This document shows, piece by piece, positions 51,988-59,785 of a DNA stretch of 64,000 nt. Positions within the stretch are counted from its first letter, which is position 1; the number at the start of each line of letters is the position of its first letter. The DNA comes from JAOPZW01 sp963788935 (GTDB lineage: Bacteria; Actinomycetota; Thermoleophilia; Solirubrobacterales; Solirubrobacteraceae): the NCBI GenBank assembly GCA_963788935.1, contig CAWBIM010000017.1, forward strand, positions 440,122 to 504,121. The letters run 5' to 3'. The notes beneath the pieces are model-generated. The model was not told where the DNA came from and did not search any database. It was given only the letters and a program-made list of their open reading frames with translations. The translations under genes were made by a program, and so were the position numbers.

Positions 51988-52680
51988 TCAGAGGTCCCGC
52001 GCCGGCGGCAGCGAATCGCCGCTCTCGGCCAGGAACAACAACGTCGCCTTGACGCGGCTCGAGACGTCGGGCGCCCCGACGAGGTTGAGCTTCATGAAGA
52101 TCGCGTTGATGTGCTTCTCGACCGCGCGCTTGGTGAGCACGAGCGACTGGGCGATCGCCTCGTTGCTCTTGCCCTGCGCGATCTCGGCCAGCGTCTCGCG
52201 CTCGCGCGGCGTGAGCACGGCGAGCGGCGAGTCGGCGCCGTTCGCCCGGCTCTGCACGAGCAGCTCGACGATCTTCGGGTCGATGTACGAGCCGCCCTGC
52301 TGCACGGCGCGCACGGCGTCGACCAGCTGCCCGCGGTGGTGGACACGCTCCTTCAGCAGGTAGGCGCGCCGCGCGGAGCCGGCCTCGAGCAGCTTGAGCA
52401 CGTAGGCGGACTCGGCGTACTGGCTGAGCACGACGACACCGGTCTGCGGGTGCGTGTCGCGCAAGGCGGCCGCGACGCGGATGCCCTCGTCGGTCTCCGT
52501 CGGCGGCATGCGGATGTCGGTGACGACGACGTCCGGCGCCTCGGCCTCGATCGTCGCCATCAGGGTGTCGGTGTCCGCGACGGCCGCGACGAGCTCCACG
52601 TCCGGCGCGTCCGAGAGCAGCCGCGTCACCGCCTCGCGGACGAGGAACGCGTCCTCGGCGACCACGACCCGAACGGCCAT
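51988..52680 (-). CDS. NarL/FixJ (LuxR-type) response regulator, paralogue
   Basis: The 230-aa protein parallels its convergent neighbour: Asp55 in VVVTDIRMPPTETDEGIRVA, YLLKERVHHRGQLV, then the HTH LTPRERETLAEIAQGKSNEA and LTKRAVEKHINAIFMKLNLV. The motif RMPPTxxDEG(L/I)RVAA is shared by both. The 8-bp gap between stops and the similarity suggest an inverted duplication. No cognate kinase is adjacent. Confidence 0.92.
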   Translation of the reverse strand: MAVRVVVAEDAFLVREAVTRLLSDAPDVELVAAVADTDTLMATIEAEAPDVVVTDIRMPPTETDEGIRVAAALRDTHPQTGVVVLSQYAESAYVLKLLEAGSARRAYLLKERVHHRGQLVDAVRAVQQGGSYIDPKIVELLVQSRANGADSPLAVLTPRERETLAEIAQGKSNEAIAQSLVLTKRAVEKHINAIFMKLNLVGAPDVSSRVKATLLFLAESGDSLPPARDL

Positions 52681-52922
52681 GGCGCGGACCTTACTGCGGC
52701 GCCGGAGCATGGGACGCCAAGTTTGCGTAGGCAGACCGGAGTCACTCTGAAGAACCAACCAGTCAGGGACGCCCACACGTCGGTCGGGGCCCGGGTGCCG
52801 GGGGAGGAGCACTGCCCGCGGGACTCGTGGACACAGGCTGGCGCGGCCGCGGTCGCTCTGCCAGCATCGCTCGCTCGCCGGTCACGCTCACGCATCGTCT
52901 CGACCGGCGGGGGGGAGGATCC

Positions 52923-53408
52923 GTGCGCCACGCGCTGCTGGACCGGGAGGACGCGTCCCCACGCGACGGCGTCGTGGGCGTCCTCGCTGTCGACGACGAC
53001 CCCGGCTTCCTGCGCCTCGCGCGGAAGGTCGTCCGGGCCGCGGCCGGCTTCGACCTCCTCGGCGAGGCGAGCACCGGCGAGGACGGCGTCCGGCAGGTCG
53101 CCGTCCTGCGCCCTCAGCTGGTGCTCATGGACGTGCGCATGCCGGGCATCGGCGGCCTCGAGGCCGCGCGCCGCATCACGCACGCCGACGACAGCGACAT
53201 CGCGGTGATCCTGATGTCCGCGGACCCGTTCACGGTGTCGCCGGAGTCGGTGCCGCCGCGGGCCATCGGGGTCGTGGGCAAGGAACGGCTCAGTCCCCGG
53301 TCGCTGCGGGCGCTCTGGGACGACTGGCGCCTCGAGCACCCGCGCGCCGGCGCGGCCGGCGTCAGCCGAGGAGCTTCGCCTTCTGCACGGCGAACTCCGC
53401 GTCGGTGA
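52923..53408 (+). CDS. Receiver-only response regulator
   Basis: From GTG 52923 (GGGGAGGAT upstream) the 161-aa protein contains VVGVLAVDDDPGFLRLARKV, phosphoacceptor Asp70 (LVLMDVRMPGIGGLEAARRI) and a Lys in IGVVGKERLSPRSL. There is no HTH; the C-terminus is a short basic tail, so it may relay phosphate or act by protein contact. Its end overlaps the convergent SHOCT gene by 47 bp. Confidence 0.8.
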   Translation: MRHALLDREDASPRDGVVGVLAVDDDPGFLRLARKVVRAAAGFDLLGEASTGEDGVRQVAVLRPQLVLMDVRMPGIGGLEAARRITHADDSDIAVILMSADPFTVSPESVPPRAIGVVGKERLSPRSLRALWDDWRLEHPRAGAAGVSRGASPSARRTPRR

Positions 53409-53646
53409 GGACGCCCTGCTCCCTGAGCGCCGCGAGCTCCTTGAGCTGCTCGATCGGAACCGTGGGAGCGGCTGCGGGAGCCGGCGGCGGCGGCGGCTCG
53501 TCGTACCCGCGCTGGGGCTCGTCGTAGTACTGCGGCTCCTGGTTGGACCAGCGCTGCGCCTGCCGGCGCGAGACGCGGTTGCTGACGGCCGTGGCGGTAC
53601 CGGCCACGACGGCGGTGCGGGCGACCCCGCGAAGCAGTCCGGGCAT
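53362..53646 (-). CDS. SHOCT domain small protein
   Basis: The 94-aa protein starts MPGLLRGVARTAVVAGTATA, a weakly hydrophobic N-terminus, then a Gln/Pro/Tyr linker and the C-terminal SHOCT helix pair (IEQLKELAALREQGVLTDAE, FAVQKAKLLG). SHOCT domains often mediate oligomerisation or membrane association. The gene lies 14 bp after the DUF6325 gene. Confidence 0.85.
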   Translation of the reverse strand: MPGLLRGVARTAVVAGTATAVSNRVSRRQAQRWSNQEPQYYDEPQRGYDEPPPPPAPAAAPTVPIEQLKELAALREQGVLTDAEFAVQKAKLLG

Positions 53647-53660
53647 GGTGATCCTCGCGA

Positions 53661-54068
53661 TCAGTCGGTTGCCTCGACCGCGTCGAGCGACGCGATCAGG
53701 GCCTGGATGGGGATGCGGCCGCTCGCGACGAGCTGGCCGCCGGAGCGGCGCAGGGCGACGGCGACGGGCGCGGCCCAGCGGTTCTCCCACACGAGCACGG
53801 CGGCGGACGTCCCGGGTTCGAGGGCGGCCGCGGCCTCCTGGAGATCCTCGGAGTTCAGCAGGCCCGACGACGCGCCGGCGAACGCGCCGTATGCCTCGAG
53901 CGAGCCGAGGTCGAGCTCGAAGGCCACGCCGTTCTCGTCCTTGGCCATGAAGGCGACGTCGAGGATCCGGATGATGCCCCGGTCGACGAGCTCGATGATG
54001 AGGGGCGCCGCCGCGCCGTCGGGCTGCTTCCCGGGCCATTCCAGGACCACGTAGTCGATCGGTCCCAT
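53661..54068 (-). CDS. DUF6325 family protein
   Basis: The 135-aa protein begins MGPIDYVVLEWPGKQPDGAA and has LVDRGIIRILDVAFMAKDEN and a final RRSGGQLVASGRIPIQALIA, the usual DUF6325 pattern. It is paired with SHOCT, an arrangement often seen in actinobacteria. Palindrome N is 135 bp upstream. Confidence 0.8.
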   Translation of the reverse strand: MGPIDYVVLEWPGKQPDGAAAPLIIELVDRGIIRILDVAFMAKDENGVAFELDLGSLEAYGAFAGASSGLLNSEDLQEAAAALEPGTSAAVLVWENRWAAPVAVALRRSGGQLVASGRIPIQALIASLDAVEATD

Positions 54069-54203
54069 CTCGAGGAGCTCTTCGCCCGCTCCCGTCCCGA
54101 CATCGAGCGTCGGCCATCGTTCCTCCTGCGATCGCTTGGCGTGCAGGCGCGGCGGTGTCCCGCGCCTCGTCCGCCATTCGACCGCGAGCGGGGACGATCA
54201 GCA

Positions 54204-54220
54204 TCACCCGGATCGGATGA
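54204..54220. promoter_or_regulatory. Regulon palindrome N
   Basis: TCACCC-GGATC-GGATGA precedes the DUF6325-SHOCT pair. Only a partial -10 (TCGAAT, 54176-54181 minus strand) lies at the expected distance. Confidence 0.5.
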
Positions 54221-54247
54221 TTCAGGCGAGGAGGGACCGGCGATGGA

Positions 54248-54670
54248 TCAGCTGCAGTCGATCTTCCCGAGCGTCTTCTGGTAGCTGTCGGACAGCTGCG
54301 TGACCGCCGTCTTCAGCTGCGACCCGGCGTCCTTGAGCGACAGGCTCTTGCCGACACTCGCAACGAGCGACGTCATCTGCGCCTTGAAGGCCTCGTTGGC
54401 CGACTGCACCTGCTTCTTGCGTTCGTCGTTGAGGTCGCCCTGGGCGTCGGCGATCTTGCCGAGGTCCGTGCGGATCGCCTGGACATTCGCGGTCACGCCG
54501 TCCACGGTCGCCGTGGTGATCGTCAGGCCGCGGAGCTCGTCGACCTGCTTCTTGATGTCGGCGCGCGCGTCGCAGACCTTGCTCGACGCCTTGTCCGCCT
54601 TGGACTCGCCGCCGCACGCCGCCACCGCGAGGCCGGCGACGAGGAGCAGAACGGCGATCGAGTGCTTCAT
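54248..54670 (-). CDS. Small secreted lipoprotein, 140 aa
   Basis: MKHSIAVLLLVAGLAVAACG is a lipoprotein signal with lipobox AVAAC. The mature part is a helical, Lys/Gln/Asp-rich domain (VCDARADIKKQVDELRGLTI, SQLKTAVTQLSDSYQKTLGK) with two Cys that may pair. It resembles uncharacterised actinobacterial lipoproteins. Confidence 0.75.
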   Translation of the reverse strand: MKHSIAVLLLVAGLAVAACGGESKADKASSKVCDARADIKKQVDELRGLTITTATVDGVTANVQAIRTDLGKIADAQGDLNDERKKQVQSANEAFKAQMTSLVASVGKSLSLKDAGSQLKTAVTQLSDSYQKTLGKIDCS

Positions 54671-54836
54671 CTGACGTGGCTCCTGAGTCGCGGACCGGTC
54701 AGATTCGACTGTCTCAGGAGCGCGACGAGCGCAACAAGAGGGGCCACCGGTCTATGAGGGGCACTGAACCCCACCCGGTTTTGGGGTGCACACACCATCG
54801 CGCGCGCCCCCGCGCGACCCGTACGGTCACGGGGAC

Positions 54837-56702
54837 ATGACGAGCGGTCGAGCGGCCCGGTCCGCCCCCATCGGCGTGCTTGCCACCGCCGCCGTCGCCC
54901 TCTGCGCCGCAACCGTCGCGTTCTCGCTCGTCGCGGCGCCGGCCGACGAGCGCGCGCTCGCCACCGTCGTCCAGGGGCTGGTCGTGGCGGTACCGGCCGG
55001 CGTCGGGCTCGCGGCGCTGCGGCGCCGGCCGGGCGACCGCTTCGCCCTCCTGCTTCTCGCGTCGGCGCTGCTCGGGTCGCTCACCACCGCCACCGTGTCG
55101 GACGACAGCGTGTCGTACAGCATCGGGCGAATCGCGGTCTGGCTCGTCGAGCCCGCGCTCGTGTACCTGTTGCTCGCCTTCCCGAGCGGCCGCCTGGCCG
55201 GGGCGCGCGACCGCGTCGCCTTCGGCGCGCTCATCGCCGTCGACGTGCTGCTGTACCTCCCGTCGGTCCTCGTCGTGCAGCACTTCCCCGAGCCGTCCCC
55301 ATGGGGGATGTGCGGGGACGCCTGTCCGCCGAATGCGTTCGCCGTCACCGGCAACGAGCCGGCCTTCGCCGGCGACATCGTGCAGCCGCTGCGCGAGGGA
55401 CTGACCGCCGTGATCTACCTCGCCGTGGCGGTGCTGATCGCCGGACGCATGCGGCGATCCGCGCCGCTCGGACGGCGCGCGCTCGCGCCGGTGCTCGGCA
55501 CGGCGGTGTTCCGGGCGGTCGCACTCGCCGCCTACGACATCGCACGCAGCGGCGGGGAGACGTCGGCGCTCCTCAACGCGCTCGGCTGGGTCTACGCCCT
55601 CACCCTGCCGCTCATCGCGCTGGGCTTCGCCGGCGGCCTGCTGCTGGCCCGCCTCTACGGCGCCGGCGCCCTCGAGCGCCTGACGCGCCGCCTGCACGCG
55701 GGCGCCACTGCAACCGAGCTCCGGGTCGAGATGGCCGAGGCCTTCGAGGACCCTGCCCTGCAGATCGCCTACCGGGCGCCGGACGAGCCCGAGCAGTGGG
55801 TGAGCGACGCGGGTCGGCCGGTGCCCGCGCCGACGGCGCGCCCCGGGCGCGTCATCACGGAGGTCCGCGCGTCGGGACGGGTCGCCGCCATCGACCATGA
55901 CGCCGCCCTGGCGCTCGAGCCGGGGATCGTGCAGGCCGCGGCGACGTACGCGGTCGCCCTGCTCGAGAACAGCCGCCTCGTCGCCGAGCTGCAGCTCTCG
56001 GTGCGCGAGCTCGCCGAGTCGCGGGGGCGGATCCTCAGCGTCGGCGTGCAGGCCCGCCGCAGGATCGAGCGCGACCTGCACGACGGCGCCCAGCAGCGGC
56101 TCGTCGCGCTGCGCACGTACCTGGCGCTCGAGAGCGACCGGCTGCGCGACCGCTCCGCGAGCATCGCCGACACGCTCGCGAAGCTCGGCGACGACGTCGA
56201 GGAGACGATCGACGAGGTGCGCTCGATCGCGCGCGGCATCTATCCGTCGCTGCTCGCCGACGGCGGGCTGGACGAAGCCCTCCGTGCCGCGGCGCTCGGC
56301 GCACCGATCCCGGCGCGCGTGGACTCCGACGGCGTCGGCCGCTACGGGCCGGAGATCGAGACGACGATCTACTTCGCGTGCGTCGAGGCGCTGCAGAACG
56401 CGGTCAAGCACGGCCACGGAGCGACGGGCGTCTGGATCTCGTTGTCCGACACCGGCAGCTTGCGCTTCGAGGTGCGCGACGACGGGGTCGGCTTCAGCGA
56501 GCCGGTGACGCCCGGAGCCGGCCTGACCAACATCCGCGACCGTCTCGCCGCGCTCGGCGGGCTCGTCACGATCGAGTCGACACCGGGCGAGGGCACGCGC
56601 GTCGCGGGCATCGTCCCGGTGAACGGGACGCCGGTGAACGGAACGCCGGTGGCCGGGCCGCCGCCTGCGCCGGTTGCCGACCGGCGCAACGGCCAGACCT
56701 GA
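54837..56702 (+). CDS. HisKA_3 sensor histidine kinase
   Basis: The 621-aa kinase has about eight TM helices and an extracytoplasmic loop with two Cys (SPWGMCGDACPPNAFAVTGN), like the kinase near cydAB. The phosphoacceptor helix is ARRRIERDLHDGAQQRLVAL (His415). The HATPase_c N-box is FACVEALQNAVKHGHGATGV and the G-box DDGVGFSEPVTPGAGLTNIR. The C-terminus has a short repeat, VNGTPVNGTPVAG. GTG 54786 is an alternative start. It is an orphan, a possible partner of the regulators 2 kb upstream. Confidence 0.9.
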   Translation: MTSGRAARSAPIGVLATAAVALCAATVAFSLVAAPADERALATVVQGLVVAVPAGVGLAALRRRPGDRFALLLLASALLGSLTTATVSDDSVSYSIGRIAVWLVEPALVYLLLAFPSGRLAGARDRVAFGALIAVDVLLYLPSVLVVQHFPEPSPWGMCGDACPPNAFAVTGNEPAFAGDIVQPLREGLTAVIYLAVAVLIAGRMRRSAPLGRRALAPVLGTAVFRAVALAAYDIARSGGETSALLNALGWVYALTLPLIALGFAGGLLLARLYGAGALERLTRRLHAGATATELRVEMAEAFEDPALQIAYRAPDEPEQWVSDAGRPVPAPTARPGRVITEVRASGRVAAIDHDAALALEPGIVQAAATYAVALLENSRLVAELQLSVRELAESRGRILSVGVQARRRIERDLHDGAQQRLVALRTYLALESDRLRDRSASIADTLAKLGDDVEETIDEVRSIARGIYPSLLADGGLDEALRAAALGAPIPARVDSDGVGRYGPEIETTIYFACVEALQNAVKHGHGATGVWISLSDTGSLRFEVRDDGVGFSEPVTPGAGLTNIRDRLAALGGLVTIESTPGEGTRVAGIVPVNGTPVNGTPVAGPPPAPVADRRNGQT

Positions 56703-56746
56703 TCAGCGCGTCGAGAAGCTGCGGCCGGCTCCGCTCTCCAGGTGAA

Positions 56747-56767
56747 GGGCCGCGACAGGCGCGGCCC
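56747..56767 (+). terminator. Hairpin after the kinase gene
   Basis: GGGCCGCG-ACAGG-CGCGGCCC is a perfect 8-bp stem with a 5-nt loop between the kinase stop and the DUF899 SD. Confidence 0.55.
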
Positions 56768-56789
56768 AAGACACCACCCGGAGGCCCCG

Positions 56790-57470
56790 ATGAGCACCGC
56801 CAAACCCGACATCGTCACCCCTGAGCAGTGGCGCGCCGCGCGCGAGGCGCTGCTCGGGAAGGAGAAGGCGCACACCCGCGCGCGCGACGCGATGGCGGCC
56901 GAGCGCCGCCGCATGCCGATGATCCGCGTGGACCGGGACTATCGCTTCACCGCGCCCGGCGGCGGGGACGCGACGCTGCTCGACCTCTTCGACGGCAGCC
57001 GCCAGCTCGTCGTGTACCGGTTCTTCATGGACCCGGACATGGACGTCTACCCGGAGCGCGGCTGCCCCGGCTGCTCGATGTACGCCGACCAGCTGAGCAA
57101 CCTGCTGCACCTGCGCGAGCGCGACACCCGCTTCGTCGCCGTGAGCCGCGGGGAGCAGGAGCACCTGCAGCGCTATCGCGAGCACATGGGCTGGGAGTTC
57201 CCCTGGTACACGCTGCGCGACGACTTCGACGCCGACCACGACGTCGCGGAGTGGCACGGCACGAACGTGTTCCTGCGCGACGGCGACGAGGTCTACCGCA
57301 CGTACTTCATCGACGCCCGTGGCGACGAGGCGCTCGGGTCGACCTGGAGCTTCCTCGACATCACCCCATACGGCCGCCAGGAGGAGTGGGAGGACTCCCC
57401 CGCAGACTGGCCGCAGACCCCGCCCTACACCTGGGGCGGCTGGCACGACAAGTACGACCACACGCTCTGA
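56790..57470 (+). CDS. DUF899 (thioredoxin-like) family protein
   Basis: The 226-aa protein (ATG 56790 behind GGAGG) matches DUF899: VTPEQWRAAREALLGKEKAH, RAERRRMPM-like RRRMPMIRVDRDYRFTAP, GCPGCSMYADQLSNLLHLRE and the C-terminal PYTWGGWHDKYDH. CPGCS replaces the thioredoxin CxxC; both Cys are present. The function is unknown, possibly redox. Confidence 0.88.
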   Translation: MSTAKPDIVTPEQWRAAREALLGKEKAHTRARDAMAAERRRMPMIRVDRDYRFTAPGGGDATLLDLFDGSRQLVVYRFFMDPDMDVYPERGCPGCSMYADQLSNLLHLRERDTRFVAVSRGEQEHLQRYREHMGWEFPWYTLRDDFDADHDVAEWHGTNVFLRDGDEVYRTYFIDARGDEALGSTWSFLDITPYGRQEEWEDSPADWPQTPPYTWGGWHDKYDHTL

Positions 57471-57521
57471 CGTGCTCGCCGACGTCGCAGGCATCCTGCT
57501 GCAGCAGGCCGATCGGGGAGA

Positions 57522-58082
57522 ATGCGTCGCGCTGTGGATCAGGGCCGCGCACGCGATCCGCGCCTCAGGGCTGCGGCTGGAAGCCTGCTCTTCCTGGTCG
57601 TCGAGCCCGGCGTCATCGCCGGGCTGGTGCCCTGGGGGCTGACGGGCTGGAAGGTCGCGAGTCCGCCGCTGGTCATCGCGGCGGTCGGCTACGTGATCCT
57701 CGTCGCAGGAGTCGCGGTCTTGCTGCACGCGTTCGTCCGGTTCGTCATCGAGGGCGTCGGCACGCCGGCGCCGGTCGCGCCGACGCGGCACCTGGTCATC
57801 GGCGGCCTGTACCGCTACGTCCGCAACCCGATGTACATCGCCGTGGCGCTGACCATCGTCGGGCAGGCGATGGTGCTGGGCCGGCCCGTCCTGCTGCTGT
57901 ATGCCCTGGTCTTCGGCGCCACCGTCGCCAGCTTCGTGTACCTCTACGAGCAACCGACGCTGACAGGGCAGTTCGGCGCGGAGTACGAGGCCTACTGCGA
58001 CGCCGTCCCGGCGTGGCTGCCCCGTCGACGACCGTGGCGGCCAGACCGCCCGACGGACCGATCGGACGACGCGGCTCGCTGA
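57522..58082 (+). CDS. Isoprenylcysteine carboxyl methyltransferase-like membrane protein
   Basis: The 186-aa protein has four hydrophobic helices and the ICMT/PEMT SAM-binding signature TRHLVIGGLYRYVRNPMYIA. The family ending FGAEYEAYCDAVPAWLPRRR is also present. GGGGAGA precedes ATG 57522. Bacterial members methylate lipids or small molecules; the substrate is unknown. Its 3' end overlaps the opposing frame of the next gene. Confidence 0.82.
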   Translation: MRRAVDQGRARDPRLRAAAGSLLFLVVEPGVIAGLVPWGLTGWKVASPPLVIAAVGYVILVAGVAVLLHAFVRFVIEGVGTPAPVAPTRHLVIGGLYRYVRNPMYIAVALTIVGQAMVLGRPVLLLYALVFGATVASFVYLYEQPTLTGQFGAEYEAYCDAVPAWLPRRRPWRPDRPTDRSDDAAR

Positions 58083-58420
58083 CGCAATGCCGCGGCGGCT
58101 CCGCAATTCATGGGCACGGCCATGCCGTGGTCGATCCGCCCCGAGGGCGCCTTCTTGACCGCCACCACGCCGCTGCAGCGAACCCGGTCGACGGTGACGA
58201 AGGCGATTCCGCAATAGACGACGTCTCCGACGCGGCGGCAGCTCTTGACGGGGGCGACCTCGGCGTTGACGCACCAGTCGAGGCTGCGGCACTTCTCCGA
58301 CGCCAAGCTGACCGCCACCTGCCGCGCCGTGCTCTTGCTGAGCCGTTCGGCACCGAACGCCGGCGTGGTGCCGGCGAAGGCGAGCGCGACAACGCCGACG
58401 GCGCATACTCGTTTGCACAT
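57992..58420 (-). CDS. Small secreted Cys-containing protein
   Basis: MCKRVCAVGVVALAFAGTTP is a signal peptide. The mature part has five Cys (KCRSLDWCVNAEVAPVKSCR, VVYCGIAFVTVDRVRCSGVV) and ends near GMAVPMNCGAAAALRQ. The last 35 residues or so are Arg/Ser-rich and antisense to the methyltransferase gene, so the natural stop may lie earlier and have been lost to an indel. No family is recognised. Confidence 0.55.
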   Translation of the reverse strand: MCKRVCAVGVVALAFAGTTPAFGAERLSKSTARQVAVSLASEKCRSLDWCVNAEVAPVKSCRRVGDVVYCGIAFVTVDRVRCSGVVAVKKAPSGRIDHGMAVPMNCGAAAALRQRAASSDRSVGRSGRHGRRRGSHAGTASQ

Positions 58421-58605
58421 CGACTTCTCCGGACCGTTCGTTGGACGACGCGCTCAAGGCACCACCGCCGAGGGCGTGAGGTCGGTGCATCCACGGCGTC
58501 ACCGAATCCGTTCGCCCGCAAGCCCGCCACGGATCGCATGGTTACTTTGCGACCGGCGCACGGCCGGAACGAGGCGGCTCGGACCGCCGGTCAGCGCCGC
58601 GCCCA

Positions 58606-58647
58606 TGGAGCCAGCCGGGATCGAACCGGCGACCTCCTGCTTGCAAA
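58606..58647 (-). tRNA. Partial tRNA-Ala(TGC), 3' half only; probable att site
   Basis: Read on the minus strand the segment runs from the anticodon loop (TTTGCAA) through the 3' anticodon stem GCAGG, the variable loop, the T arm GCCGG-TTCGATC-CCGGC and the acceptor end TGGCTCCA. The 5' half (D arm, CCTGC stem) is absent, so it is not a functional tRNA. Its first 30 bases are identical to 63971-64000 at the window edge. This is the footprint left by site-specific integration into a tRNA gene. Confidence 0.75.
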
Positions 58648-59034
58648 TAGCGCAGCATCGCGAAGGCTGAGGTGGCGAATCGTCCGATGAGCACGAGGAT
58701 CCGCCGCCTCGTGCGCTCCCATGGCGGCGACTCGCGATGTGCGCGGATCGCCGACGATGCCGGCCGATTCGGGCACTCGACGGGCACTCGGGAAACATCG
58801 CAGGGCGGTGCCGGAGCTGGTCAGTCGGAGGGTCATCGCCGGTCCCCCTGCGGCCGGTCCGGGTCGCCTCTGTGCGATAGGGGCCGCGCCCGAGTGCTCT
58901 TGCTCCGCCTTGGATCGGACGCCGAATTGTCGATCAAACGCCACGAGCGCGATGCCGCGGACCTTGCTGCTCGCTGCGTTCCAGGCGACGGCGCCCCGAC
59001 GGCCACCCGGTCGCGATTGCCGGGGCTGGAGCGG

Positions 59035-59580
59035 CCCTGGATCCAACGCCAGATCGCGTCGCCGCCGGTGAGGTAGACGAACATCAGAGCAGCGGCGCCG
59101 CTGACAAGTGCGCGCGGTCAGCCGACGCCCGCCGAGCACGCCGGTCCCCGAGCCGCCGCCGGCGTCCTTCGCGGCCGGCAGGATGCGCGCGAGAAAGTTG
59201 CGGATCCCCTCCTCGTGCTCCCTGATCCAGGCGTTGTTGTCCTGCAGCCGGGCGACCACCGCATCGGCGCCCTCGCTGATCGCGTCACCGACGCCACTTT
59301 CCCGAACAGCGCATCCAGGAACATCCGCGCCAGCCCTGCCACGATCAGCACCGCGCCGATTAACATCGGCAACGACCCGCGAGTCCGCGCGGGTGCTGCG
59401 GCGCGTTCCCCAGCCGCCCAGCGGCACGACTTGCGCGCTGATCAACGCCGCCACGATCAGCGGACCGTCGCCGCTCGGGCGTACCAGACCGCTCCCCCGA
59501 CGAGCACCACGCCGGCGATCAGGAGCGCCTTGGCGCTCCAGCGAGCCAGCCTGCTGCCGACAAACACATCCGCGGTATCG
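59035..59580 (-). pseudogene. Broken membrane-protein frames inside the tRNA-flanked island
   Basis: Hydrophobic pieces appear in different minus-strand frames in order: WSAKALLIAGVVLVGGAVWY, PMLIGAVLIVAGLARMFLDA, a helical EGADAVVARLQDNNAWIREH and LMFVYLTGGDAIWRWIQ. They could be one small membrane protein broken by indels. The flanking stretches 58648-59034 and 59581-59785 show no credible gene. No integrase motif was recognisable. Confidence 0.35.
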
Positions 59581-59785
59581 GGACCACTGACTCAGGTCCG
59601 GGTCCGCTCTGAGAGGTCTGCACGGTCGCCGGGGGAAGCTGGAACATCGGTCGGTGCACGTCCGCGGCCATCATCATCCGGGCCGGAACGCGCCCCGAAG
59701 GCACGCCCGCACCGCGAACATGGTCGCCGCCAGCCCGTGGGGGCCGAACCAGCCGCGGCAGCCAGCCCGCGATCCGCGGGCAGTC

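Noticed and set aside
58606..58680. Complete tRNA at 58.6 kb
   Set aside because: No D arm or 5' anticodon stem can be drawn upstream of the anticodon loop; only the 3' half is present.
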